A model generated the notes under the pieces. That model made no database searches. It saw only the letters and a program-made list of their open reading frames with translations, and was not told the DNA's origin. The position numbers were made by a program, and so were the translations under genes. From contig NW_024598720.1 in assembly GCF_004379255.2 (NCBI RefSeq), positions 1 to 64,000 on the forward strand: 64,000 nt of DNA. The letters are read 5' to 3'. Each line of letters opens with the position of its first letter. The stretch's first letter is position 1. The stretch comes from Salvia splendens. Taxonomy: Eukaryota; Streptophyta; Magnoliopsida; Lamiales; Lamiaceae. Positions 41,011-51,988 of this stretch are shown in pieces.

Positions 41011-42088
41011 GCGCAAATTGTCGATGTGTTGAGCTTTGGAGTGCATGTCTCCCTTATGTGCCTTGCCTTTCCTCTTCCTCGACACCATATGGAATCCATC
41101 CTCGTCCATGCTTGGTTGACTCCCAAGGGCTCTCGAGGAGCCAACGGATCGACGTTCATTGTACCCTCCTTGTTCTTCTCTTGATTGCCACTATCTTTTT
41201 CCTTGTTCGTGTGATCAATGTTCGGTGAGGTGCCAACCCTAATCGCCGCCTTTGGACACCATTCTCGACGGATGATCTTATGATCGTGGCTAGGGTAGAA
41301 CGCCTTGGTTGGTGTTCGGTAATCCTTGCCTCCAACACGACCCTTCCTTCCCAACGCATGACACTCATCAATGAGGCAACTTGGAGAAGATTGGTAGAAA
41401 CCGGCTGCAAATAGTCTCCAACGGCTAGTGCATCATGTGACTCTCCATTGTGGCAAGGAATCAAACTACTTTCCAAAAGCATTTTTGTTCCCATATCCAT
41501 ATCGGGCATGTTGACTCTCTCCTCCCCCAAGGCTCCTTGTAATTTTGCAGCACCAAGTACAATGGTTTTTTCATGGCTCGGTTGAGAGGACTTCATGTCG
41601 TGGTCCGCCGTCCCCTCTCCGGCATCTTGGACGAAATCTTGGCTGGAGAAAGGCACCAAGTCGGAAGTTCCATCTCGGACCTCAAGTGGGATTACCATTT
41701 CAATCTCCTCTTCCTTTCCATCGTGCTCATTCTCCTCCACTTGAGAAGTGTCCTCCATGTCGGGGCTCGCAAACGCCGGAAAGATGGCGTTTCTACATTT
41801 AGGGCTCTCAACCGGGGAGCCATCATCCTCCCCAAAGTCGATTCTTTTCCTTAGTTGCTTGTCTTTGGGAAGTGGAGAAAGAACATATCTTTTCCGACCG
41901 TCCCCTTTAGTAGCCGTGGCCGAAGTGCTCTTACGAGCCTTGATTTTTGCTTTGGCAGCCTTCAACACCATTTTCTTAGAAGGCTCCTTCGGAGAGTTTG
42001 ATTCCTTCGAGGTAAACTTCATTTGATGATCCGAGGGGGTTCGTTCTCCCTCGCAAGGGGGTGGTTCACTCGGCGGGTCGTCCGGCAT

Positions 42089-42491
42089 GTCCGGAAGGAC
42101 GGAAGATTGCTCGGGAGATAGTTTGGGCTCGGAACGGATGTTGAGGAATGATGAGATGGGAGCCGGTGGGGGTGATGGTGGTTAGCGTGGGGCAAGGTGA
42201 CGGTCGGCCGCCGCCGACGAGTGGTGGGTTGGCGGAAGAAGGAATAACGTGGGACAATAGGTGGAAGGCTCTTAGAGAGAAGGTGGAGCTTCCATCTTCA
42301 CGTTTACTTTCAGATTCTATCTCTGTATATTTGGGTTTACTTGGCGAACAAGGAAACCAATTCACTCCAAATGACCAGCAAACATAAATTGTAAGATCTC
42401 TGTAAGGTAATAATAACATCAAGATACGATCATTTTGGTCGCTATAACATCATTGTAATTGTCATATCGTATAAGCTCATTTCATAACGTA
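42089..42491. other. J 5' UTR and host repeat, no gene
   Basis: 42089-42310 is the 5' UTR of J on the minus strand, with the family 5' motif near 42271-42300. 42311-42491 is AT-rich host repeat similar to 18588-19040 (GTTTACTTGGCGAACAA at 42335, CATTTTGGTC at 42431). Its last 17 bases are the left target-site duplication of LINE G. Confidence 0.65.
42475..42491. repeat. Left target-site duplication of LINE G
   Basis: GCTCATTTCATAACGTA corresponds to GCTCATTTCATAATGTA at 62972-62988 with one mismatch. The two lie 20.5 kb apart because of nested insertions. Confidence 0.92.
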
Positions 42492-42777
42492 GAAGCTCTC
42501 CCTTCTCTCTAGAAAAAACTCCACCCTATTGTCTCACCCTTTGCCTCCCACCGCAGGTCATCCTCCTCCGCACCCTCACGGTTCCCCACGGCTTACTCTT
42601 CGCCGCCCACCCCAACCCACTTCTCTATCGACCTCTGCCCCAACCACAACACACCACCTCCAGGCTCCCATCACGACCCCGACAGCCGACGACCTTCGCA
42701 CCTTTGTTGCCTAGCCTCGCACCGCCAACCTTCGTACAACCCCTCCGGTGCGGCTGGTGACTTGCACACGTTCGGTC
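42492..42777 (+). promoter_or_regulatory. LINE G 5' UTR
   Basis: A C-rich leader of 286 bp between the 5' motif and the ORF1 ATG at 42778. It resembles the leaders of I and C in composition. No promoter box is recognised. Confidence 0.55.
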
Positions 42778-45558
42778 ATGCCGAAACACTCACCGAACCC
42801 CTCTCCGGGATCCGAGGTCCCTCGCTCCATCACGGACCAGCAAATGGTCTTCCGGTCGGCCGAGGACCCTCTCCCTAAATCGCCGAGCAAGAAGTTGAAG
42901 TTAAAAGCCACTAAACTCCGGTGCAAAATCCGAAAAGGTACACCGACTCCACCCTCTAAAGAAAATGGACGGAAAAGATTCGTCACCTCACCTCTCCCGG
43001 AAGACAAACAGCTACTGAAGAAGCTCTCCTTTGGTGGCGACGACAGCCCTGGCCCCAAGAATTCAAAATGCAAGGCGAGCCTCTCCTCGGTTCACTCGGA
43101 CCTAGATAAGGATGCAAATTCGAATTTGGATGGTGTAGCACACCCCATCGATAATGTGAAGGAGATACCGGATTCCAGCGTCCACGACGGCAACGGGGTC
43201 ACCGCGCCACCACCGGATTCCGTCCAGGTGCCCGGCGGCCATGTGACTTCTGTCAACCAAGATGAGGACAAACTCCCACACTCTTTCCAAGCGGACAAGG
43301 AAGAGTCCCATGGGATGTGCAAATGTCCTTGGGGGAAGTGAAAGTCAACATTCCTCAAATGGAAAAAGGAACAAAGTCTCGTTTAGAAAGTGCCTCACTC
43401 GATGCCATCCCTAGGCAGCTAAGTCAGCCAAATCATGACAATATCTTGCACCTTGTCTCATTTGATGCGACGGAGAAGATGGACACTATGGCGGCGCAGC
43501 CCCTCCTCACCGTGACCCAGCCGGAGGAAGTGCATTTGGTGGCGGAGGCTCATCCCCTTCTCACGTCGGCACCTGAACCAGCCTTTGTCATGCCCAATGC
43601 CCCTTCTTTAGAAGATTTTCCACCCCTTGAGGGAGGTAGGACTCGGAAGATCCGAGAGTCCTTTGAGAATGGCTCGGCGAAGCCAACCCCAAGAGCAAGG
43701 CCGGCCGACCAGCTAGACCAAGACATGATGGGCCATTTGTCTTCAAACCCGAACCCGACGGGCAATTTCCCTCAAGTTAGGGCTGGGGAGACGGGCCCAC
43801 GCGATGCCGACACACCCATGTCCGAGGTAACCGCGACAGAAAGGGACCGGGAACATGGGAGGCCCGGTAACATGGACCACATGATACACAATCTCTCGGG
43901 GGGCTCGACTAGCACCATCCGGCTACACCCAAGCTGATCTACAAGGACAAGAAGATGGATCCATTGTTCATTCAAAGTGGACCAATTACAAGAGCTAGAG
44001 CTAAGAAGATAAAGGAGTCCATGATGTTTTTAGTTGATGAAATAAAAGCCCAATTCCAAGACCAATCTACATTGGGCCAAATGGTGAATATTATTCAAGT
44101 TAGTGGGCAGCCCAATGCATGAAGTTTTGAGTCACTATATATCACATTTTGGAGGCCCAAATTGAAGATACATGATGCATTTTCGTCCAAGTTGGAGCAA
44201 CCAAAATGAAGAGTCATTTTTAAGTTACTTTTTGAGTTAAATAAGTGACTTTAGATGTCCTAAAGTCACACCAATAGTTTAGGAGTTACTTTTCACTTAT
44301 TATGAGTCATTCTAAAGGTCTTAAGTTGTACCAATGATATGAGACTTTCAAGAGTCCATTCTAGCCTATAAATAGGCTTGTAAGCATGTCATTTGAGGAC
44401 ACCATTGATCAAATACGAAAATAGACTTTGTCTTGTGAGTTGTATTCTCTTTGTAGAGTTTTTCACTTGTTTGGAACTTATCAAGATACTTTGAGCAAGT
44501 TCTTGTGGCGTTCAACCATACCGAGGTTCTTGGCTGATCATATAGCCAACGGGTCGAGGTTTTCCAAGCTCTGGAAGTGGATCAAACCAGATTATCAATC
44601 AAGGGAGTCCGCTGCCAAACCTTATACGTGGGGTTCTTGGATCAATATATCCAACGGGTCCTTCGTCCTATCCCAATCCATATCACGGCCCAACGAGGGT
44701 GACCATGCCGAGAGACACAAGCAAAATTCGAGGTCTATGGCGGACATGGTCCGAAAGACTCCGAGCACGGAGGGACCGCAAGTGTTCATTCCGGAAAACA
44801 TTCAAAACATCGGCTATGCCTCCACCTCGAATGGCCGGCTGGCTATCTACTTTTCATCAATGGAAATTCAAAAGCTAGCAACGAGTCTTGGGCACGCCAT
44901 CATGGGTAAGTTCTCTCATACTATTCCGGCATCTCATTTAAATTCAAAAGGCCCTTGATAATATCAGATATAACCGAGGTTATACGTGGAAGTACATTAA
45001 TGCTAAACATATTCTTGTTCAATTCGAGGACTTGGGGGATTACGCTCGGCTGCTTAGTGGCCCGAAAGGCACCCCGGTGTGGTTTGTTGATCGACACCCC
45101 ATGAGAGTCTTCAAATGGTCCTCGGATTTGGACTCTTTTTGTGAGTCTCCAATTGCGGCGAATTGGTGCAACCTAATTGGTCTCCCTATCCATCTCTTTG
45201 ATCAATCGATTCTATTTGCCATTGGTAAGCTCCTAGGCACACCGATCCAAGTGGATCGTGCCACAGCCAATAAGTCACGGTTATCTTTTGCTCCTCGGCC
45301 ACGGGGGACGGGGCCCTGGCGCAAAGGACGGTTCATAGTTCCAACCAATATTACGCCCTCTTGGCCGAGGGAGAATTCAAGACAGATGAGTATCAGGACG
45401 CTGAGGATGTTGAGGTTTACTTGCACCCGAGCCTTGATCAACATGCCGACAAACCCTGGGGCAAGAAGAAAGTCCAGAACCAAAATGAAAATGATTGCCA
45501 AATCATCAATTTTCAAGGGGGCCCTCCATACCCACCGGGTACGACACCTACTTGTTAA
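42778..45558 (+). pseudogene. LINE G ORF1, interrupted, frameshifted and missing its knuckle
   Basis: The start MPKHSPNPSPGSEVPRS leads into a basic segment (KENGRKRFVTSPLPEDKQLL). The frame shifts near 43340, reads to 43925 (EDFPPLEGGRTRKIRESF near 43612), and is broken by foreign DNA to about 44700. It resumes at GRLAIYFSSMEIQKLA, shifts near 44940, and passes through the DUF4283-like domain (HPMRVFKWSSDLDSFC). Near 45290 a deletion joins SRLSFA directly to the C-terminal tail, removing the zinc knuckle. The stop is TAA 45556-45558. Confidence 0.85.
43926..44700 (+). mobile_element. Fragment of a Ty3-type LTR retrotransposon
   Basis: The insert begins with a short coding end (from about 43937 to the TGA at 44120-44122) containing SGPITRARAKKIKES, a motif usual at the C-terminus of plant Ty3-type polyproteins. 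What follows is AT-rich and LTR-like, with a palindromic TATA region GCCTATAAATAGGC at 44364-44377. No clear LTR ends, primer-binding site or target-site duplication are seen, so the boundaries are estimated from where LINE G ORF1 stops and restarts. Confidence 0.6.
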
Positions 45559-48500
45559 TTATGTCTTTCAATTGCATGTTTTGGAACGTTAGGGGGATCG
45601 CGAATGCGTCAACCCAAAACGTTCTAAAAAGACTAATAGTAACCTACAATGTCAATTTCCTTGCAATAATGGAGCCGTTTACGACACCCAACCCGGCGAA
45701 GTACTCCAAGGCATTGGGGCTGGTCTTCAAAGGCTCAAACACCAATGGGAAGATATGGATCTTTGTGGAAAAAGGGGCGGAGTTTGAGAGCGAGATGGAC
45801 TCGGAACAAGTTTTGCATGGGATCTTGTCTTCACCCCGCCTAGCTAGCAACATCGCCATATCGGCGTTATATGCAAAATGTACGCGAGTGGAGAGGTACC
45901 CACTTTGGGACAGCATGCGGAAGCTTACACACGGCACGGCTGGTGTGCCGTGGCTGATTGGAGGAGATTTCCATACCATTCTCTCTCCGAGGGACCGGTC
46001 CGGTAGTGCGACCAACAAACAAGCCGAGATGATTTTGCCGAAACCATTGAAGATTGCAAGCTGCTGGACCCGGGAGTTGATGGCTCGGACTACACTTGGG
46101 CTAAAAACGGCCTGTTTGAGCGAACCGTGGGCTCGATCTTTTGAGGCTACGAGGGTAACAAACCTTCCCCGAGTTGCCTCGGATCATGGACCGGTCTTGG
46201 TTAGATGCAAACTCCCGAACACCCATTACGGAGGTCGAGCCTTCCGATTCCAGAATATGTGGGCTCTGCATGAGGGTTTCAGCGACCTCGTGCGAATGAT
46301 TGGGGGGTTCCAACGGAGGCCGTGGGACTCCTCAACTTGCAGATCAAGCTAGCTAGGGTTAAAAAAGCCCTGAAACGGTGGAATAAGGAAACGTTCGGGA
46401 ACATTCACAATAATCTCTTGGATATGGAAGAACATGTGGCTGTGGCACAACTTGAGATTGAAGAGAGGCCGACGCCCGGGAACAGAGTGGTGATAAACAA
46501 GCTCGTCGCCAACTACATCCTTCTCCTTATGATGGAAGAGGACTTCTGGAGGCAGAAAGCAACCCTCAGGCGGCTCGCGAAGGGAGATAAGAATACAAGG
46601 TTCTACCAAAGTTGGGTGAAGCAAAAGAGGATCCGGATGTGTATTCACAAAATCAAGGTTAATGGCCGCGAAATCACAGACGAGGCGGAGATCAAAAACT
46701 CGGCGGTTGAGTTCTTCCACAACCTTCTCGCCCCCGAGCCTCTGGTGTTGGCCGAGCCAGACCTCAGCTTGATCCAACAACTCCCGGCCTTGGAGCAAAA
46801 TGAGGACCTAGCCAAGCCACCTGATGCGGGTGAGGTAAAACGAGCCATCTTTGATATATCCGGTAACAGTACACCAAGCTCGGATGGTTTCACGGCAACT
46901 TTCTATCAAGCATGTTGGGAAATTGTAGGATCGGATGTAGTGGAGGCGATCAAGCAGTTCTTCCTTGAGGCCTACCTTCCCCGAAGCATCACAGCCACTA
47001 GTATTGTCCTCATCCCCAAAAAGCCATCACCGGACACATGGGGTAACTTAGGCATATTAGCCTCTGCAATGTCATTAACAAGGCTATCACCAAGATCCTC
47101 ACGAAGCGATTTGCGCTCCTTCTACTGAAAGTTATCGCGCAAAACCAAAGCGGCTTTGTCAAGGGTCGTCTGCTTTATGATAATGTTCTCCTCGCTCAGG
47201 AGATGTTCCATGAATTATCACAATGTGCACTAGCCCCGAACGTTGCGGTCAAAATCGATATGGCTAAGGCATATGACCGGGTCCAGTGGCCCTTTCTCTT
47301 CAAGGTGTTACGGCGCATGGGCTTCCCCGAAAATTGGATCTCCGTGATCAAGAGATGCATTGGCTCTTGTTAGTTCTCGGTACTTGTCAATGGTGCACCT
47401 TCGGGCTTCTTTAAGTCCACCTGAGGGCTAAGGCAAGGAGATCCCATCTCCCCGGCCTTGTTTGTTATTGCTGCAAATTACCTCTCTAGAGCCCTCGACA
47501 AACTTATCTTGGGACATAGAGATATGACATTCAAAGCCACCTGCATGTGCATGGAAATTAGTCACTTAGTCTATGCGGACATCATTTTCACGCAAGCGGC
47601 CACGGAATCTCTTCGTAAGCTTAGGGCGTGCTTGGAGGAGTATGCGGACGTCTCAGGCCAGTAAATCAACCTCTCGAAGAGTAACTTCTATGTCGCCGTC
47701 GTGCATGAGGCTTGGGCAGGTTCAATCCAATCCGAGGGCGGTTTCTCTCGAGGTACTCCTCCCTTTGTGTACCTGGGTGTCTCTATGTACCGAGGAGTTA
47801 AACGCACCGACATGTTCATGTTCCTATGGGAGAAGATCGCGGCAAGAATATCCGGCTTGGCACATCGACACCTATTCTTTGGGGGGAGACTGACGCTCAT
47901 CAAGAGTACACTTGAGGCAGTCCCAATCCATATCTTCCAAGCAATTCAACCAACAGCTGGGACGCTCAAGCAAATTGATCAACAGTTGGCTCGTTTCTTT
48001 TGGGGTTCTACAAATGAAAGAAAAAAAGACACACTGGATCGGGTGGGGTCAAATTTGCCTACCGAACAACGAAGGAGGGCTCGACATTCGTAGATCCAAG
48101 GAAGTCCTTCGTGCCTTTAACATCAAACTTTGGTGGCGCTTCCGGGAACAAAACTCTTTGTGGGCTAGGTATATGATGATCAAGTATTGCCGCAATTCCT
48201 CCCCGCTCACGGCTAGGCCGTCCGGGAGACATAGCCCAACATGGAAACAGTTATTGAAAGCAAGGGCTCAAGCACAACCTTATATTCGGTGGTTGCTAGG
48301 GGATGGTAAGATCTATTTTTGGGATGATATCTGGCTCGGTGATTCGGGTCTCCGAGAGCACTGCATGGATGAGAGGGGCGCCGACTCGACTTTGGTCTCA
48401 GATTTGATTAGAGATGGAGTGTGGGACGAGCCGAAGCTACGATTACTCCAAGCTAAAGCGGGAATCCCATAGCACATTGTAAAACGGATCCGGGAATCAC

Positions 48501-48838
48501 CGATCATCCTCGGGGAACCGGACATCCCGAGATGGACCCTATCCTGGCATGGGGACGTCACATTGGCCACAACGTGGGAGACTTTGATAACACATAGGCC
48601 GATTATTCAAGCCCTTGATGATATATGGAAGGCCGGTCTTACTCTTTCCATAGTCATTTTTAACTGGCGCCTTCTCTCAAATCAGATACCGGTGGATTCG
48701 AAACTTCAATGGCGTAAAATTGAGTTGGCCTCGAAGTGCGAATGCTGCCCCCATAGGCCAAGCACCGAATCGCTTCAACATCTCTTCATCCAAGGACATG
48801 GCGCACTCCGAATTCGGAAAGAATTTGATGAGTGGTTC

Positions 48839-48857
48839 GAGGGACCAGCCCCGGCCA
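48839..48857. repeat. Left target-site duplication of element F
   Basis: GAGGGACCAGCCCCGGCCA corresponds to GAGGAACCAGCCCCGACCA at 61943-61961, with two G-to-A differences over 19 bp. The ORF2 frame of LINE G resumes after the right copy. Confidence 0.88.
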
Positions 48858-49671
48858 GAAAAAACGCTCTCCCTTCTCTCTAACTTCTCTCTCCAAAAAT
48901 CCTCGACGTCGACGGTAACTTAGGCGTCTTCCCCGCCGGGACAGCCGAGGGGCACGCACGGTCTCTCGGTCAAGGTATCTCTTGTTCGGCTGGAGGTGAC
49001 ATGTGTTTACACCTGATTTCATGGTGAAATCCGGTGGTGAGCTGCCGGAGGGGGATGTCACGAATGTAAGCTTCACAACGCAACCCCTCTCCTTGACGGA
49101 ATGGAACTTCCCCTCGATTTCAAGACCTAAAACAAAGCGGGCAGGTACGCCGCATCTGGAGAAGCCACGACGTGCCCTCATTTGTGCCGGTTCTGAATTT
49201 GGATCGGAAGTTAGTAGGGCCAAAAAGAAGATGGTATTTGAAATGGCCGAGAATCTAGCCGCCGAGGCACATGGTAAAGGGAAGGGAACGCTAGAACTTG
49301 GGCAATCCCATATTACGGAGATGTTGAGCTCGTTAGCTCAAATGGCAAATGACGGGCGACCTCCCACGATTGGAATGGAAAAGCTCAACTCCAAGGAGGT
49401 GGCCGGATTGTCGCCGGCGCCGGCGTGCCGGAGTGAGCTGGTCCAACAACCGACCTTTGCAAGTACAATGCATCACATGGGGTCTAAGCTAGATGATGGG
49501 GTGGCATGTGATGTGTTGGAAGCATGTGACTTACAAAAAGAGGTAAAGACAAAGGTCACTTTGCATGGGGAAGAAAATGATGGTCCAATTGTGGATAATG
49601 ACAATTTGTACTCAAAAGCAACACCATGTGCTACCTCTCTCCATCTTGGCAATGATGCATACAAGGGAGAC

Positions 49672-49760
49672 CGCGCCCCGTGGCACAGCCGCCGGAGTCT
49701 TCGCCGGAAAAGCTGGCACCGCCGGAATCTTCGCCGGAAAAGCTGGCACCGCCGGCGAGC
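49672..49760 (+). repeat. Short tandem repeat in F ORF1
   Basis: Two copies of a 30-bp unit (CGCCGGAATCTTCGCCGGAA followed by AAGCTGGCAC) lie near 49690-49755. In frame they read PPESSPEKLA twice. M1 has one such unit (PENSPENLVPPA). Confidence 0.75.
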
Positions 49761-50778
49761 ATTTGGAAGGCGGCAAGGGATCCATTCAACCGTGGGGGGA
49801 CTGGGGCCGTGGAGGGTACATCGGCCTTAAACCGAAAGCCCGAGCCAATCCCTTTGGACGCCGGCAAGACCAAGCCTTTGGGGACAGCCGGCTTTTATGA
49901 AGGTACGCCATCGCTCGCATTTTCCGATTTAGAAATGGATTATCTCTCGGAAAAACTAGGGCTAGCCATTGTCGGGAAGTTTTCCCATTCGCTCCCGTCC
50001 ACAACCCAAATTCAAAATAGCCTAAGTGGCATGGGGCTAATTGGTGCATTCACATGGAAATACTTGAATGCTAAGCATATTTTACTCCTATTTCAAGAGG
50101 TGGCCGATTATGCTAGGGTACTAAATGGCCCTAATGGAAGTCCAAATTGGTATGTTGATATCCAACCAATGAGGGTGTTCAAGTGGGCGCCGGATTTTGA
50201 CACGTTCTTTGAGTCGCCAATTATTGCCGTTTGGTGTAACATCATGGGAATCCCGGCTCATCTTTATGACGAATCGGCCCTCACGGCAATCGGTAAGCTC
50301 CTTGGCAAGCCACTACAAGACGATCATGCCACAATTCATCAAAGTCGGCTCTCCTTTGGTGTAGAGATTGACATCTCAATTCCCCCACCGGAAGAGATCA
50401 TCCTCACTATCCGAGGTAAAGATTCAAGGTACAAAGTGGCATGGGACCGTATCCCCTTGTTGTGTGCCAATTGTAAACATGTTGGGCATGTGAAAGAAGA
50501 TTTTCATGCATCGGAAAGAAAGGCTCGGGGTGGAGATAAGGATCGCCGAGCACCAACGGAGGAGAACTACTCGAGCCTTGCCCCCAGGATCAACCGCCGT
50601 GAGTGGCGCCCAAAGGTGGATAATTGGTCCGGCATTTCATCGATCATTGGACATTCGGAGAAGGCTAAAGATTGTAACAACCAAGCGAAGAACATTAAGG
50701 GTACATCGGGTGCGGAACCGTCGAAGCCAAGAGTGGCTAGTAGGAGTTAACCAAGTGTGGACGAGGATGGGTTCCAAT

Positions 50779-51491
50779 CGCTCTTTTGATTTCGGAAAAA
50801 AACTTTCTTTATCAATATACTGCTTCTTTATACACACACATCTTCATTCCATAATAGAGAATGGGAATAATTAGGATTCATTAAAAAAATAGAATCCACT
50901 TAAGTGCTTCCCGTATCGGGCAACTAATTTTTTTTAACATCTAATTAGATCGGGAAATTGTTCAAATTAAGAACAGAAGCCGGTTGCTTTTTCTTTCTAA
51001 GAATTAACTGAAGCCGCAGGGCCCCTATCCATTTATTCATTCGACCCAACTTTCTTTTGTTCTGTTCCAAGAATTCGAAGAAGGTTTTGTACCAATCGGA
51101 TAAGAATTAAATATCCTCGGAACTTTCCATTGATACGACATGCTATTTTTTCCATTTATTCCCTTTCAGGGTCAGTCGTGGTCTTCCAAAGTTTACCAAT
51201 GGTATGGACGAATTCGTCACTTCATCCAAATGTGTAAAAGATTCTAGCCGCACTTAAAAGCCGAGTACTCTACCATTGAGTTAGCAACCCCGAGAAAATA
51301 TCGATTAAACAAAACTTCAGCTCAACAAGGGGTATATAGACATGGATACAATCCGAACCAAAAGCAATTAAATTGAATTAAAACAAAGAGAAAAGCTATT
51401 TTTCGAGCTAATCAAACCGTTGAACTAACAAATCTAAAAAAAAAGATTTGCTAATCGATTCGAAACATAAAAATAAATTGATTAGATGAAA
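50779..51491 (-). other. Nuclear insert of plastid DNA (trnK-UUU region)
   Basis: About 710 bp of AT-rich sequence, unlike everything around it, interrupts F ORF1. The minus strand carries the plastid spacer upstream of trnK-UUU, its 5' exon, and the first about 470 bp of its group II intron, starting GTGCGGCTAG. The matK ORF lies further into the intron and is not included. The junctions fall between GTTCCAATCG and GTCGAGAAAGAGG, with only a base or two lost compared with M1 and no duplication, consistent with end joining. Confidence 0.88.
51254..51290 (-). tRNA. trnK-UUU: 5' exon of plastid tRNA-Lys(UUU), non-functional fragment
   Basis: The minus strand gives 37 nt beginning GGGTTGCTAACTCAATGG and ending CGGCTTTTAA, the length and sequence expected for the 5' exon of plastid trnK. 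It ends at the U-rich anticodon loop and is followed by the intron start GTGCG. The 3' exon is absent, so no tRNA can be made. Confidence 0.9.
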
Positions 51492-51689
51492 ATGTCGAGA
51501 AAGAGGAAAGGTAAGGTTCATGAGGGCGATATGCACACCAAAGCTCCACACATCGATAATTGGCATTTGAAGGAGAATGTTGCTACGGTAACATTTGGGA
51601 GTGATAAACCGGGTACGAATGAGTCGAGCATTAGCTCAATAAGTGTAGCATGTGGGCCCCCCACTGGGAGATTGAGGGCTTCATTGAGG

Positions 51690-51988
51690 GTTCGTGGGTC
51701 CCTCATCCCTATATTCCAAAACGTTCAAAATACAATACACGACCACACCCGAGAGTGATGTGCCGAAAGGGAAACAACCAGAGAGTATTGCACGGTCCGG
51801 TACCAAAGGCTCCGGACCTCACCCTACTCCCGTCAGAATTACATTTAGGCCAGAAAAACAGAAAACACTACAAAGGGGAACAATTAACTCGCGGGGAAAC
51901 GGTGCCACAGCCCTATCCCGGGACCAAACCTACTCATCATTGTTATCTCTAACCCGAATATTAGGGACTCCCATTACATCCAATTGCA
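51690..51988 (-). promoter_or_regulatory. LINE H 3' UTR (3'-truncated)
   Basis: The minus strand carries a palindrome with GAGGTCCGGAGCC and GGACCGTGCAATACTCTC (51784-51830), and the hairpin CACATC-ACTCTCG-GGTGTG (51743-51762), in which a T-G wobble replaces a C-G pair. The terminal hairpin is missing. Confidence 0.65.

Larger units (their letters stand above)
33354..42088 (-). pseudogene. J ORF1, LINE/half-LINE chimera with internal deletion
   Basis: The start at 42088 (MPDDPPSEPPPCEGER) leads into KARKSTSATATKGDGRKRY and DFGEDDGSP, as in LINE A. Near 41370 the sequence jumps to the knuckle end of the ORF1-only type (ECHALGRKG), losing the whole DUF4283-like domain, and then reads KIIRREWCPKA and the VDEDGF..VSRKRKGKAH block in shifted frames. 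After LINE I the frame continues RLKDNVATVSFDRDDSS (33587) to GIPIVGLN. The usual stop is lost (AAA replaces TAG), so the frame runs on to 33354. Confidence 0.75.
33172..42310 (-). mobile_element. J: chimeric ORF1-type retroposon, split by LINE I
   Basis: A short poly(T) (33172-33180) and a 3' UTR of the ORF1-only type lie at 33172-33398; the remainder of the element resumes at 41011 and reaches the 5' motif near 42271-42300. The N-terminal half of its ORF1 resembles the full LINEs (A and C), while the C-terminal half and 3' UTR are of the ORF1-only type. The terminal hairpin next to the tail is reduced. The flanks are LINE K on the left and host repeat on the right, and no target-site duplication is clear. 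Confidence 0.75.

Noticed and set aside
43926..44700. A complete LTR retrotransposon
   Set aside because: There is no second LTR, primer-binding site, reverse transcriptase or integrase, only a polyprotein end and an LTR-like stretch.
51190..51240. A matK coding region within the plastid insert
   Set aside because: The insert ends about 470 bp into the trnK intron, before matK would start, and no long ORF is found.
51254..51290. A functional tRNA-Lys gene
   Set aside because: Only the plastid 5' exon and part of the intron are present; the 3' exon is missing.
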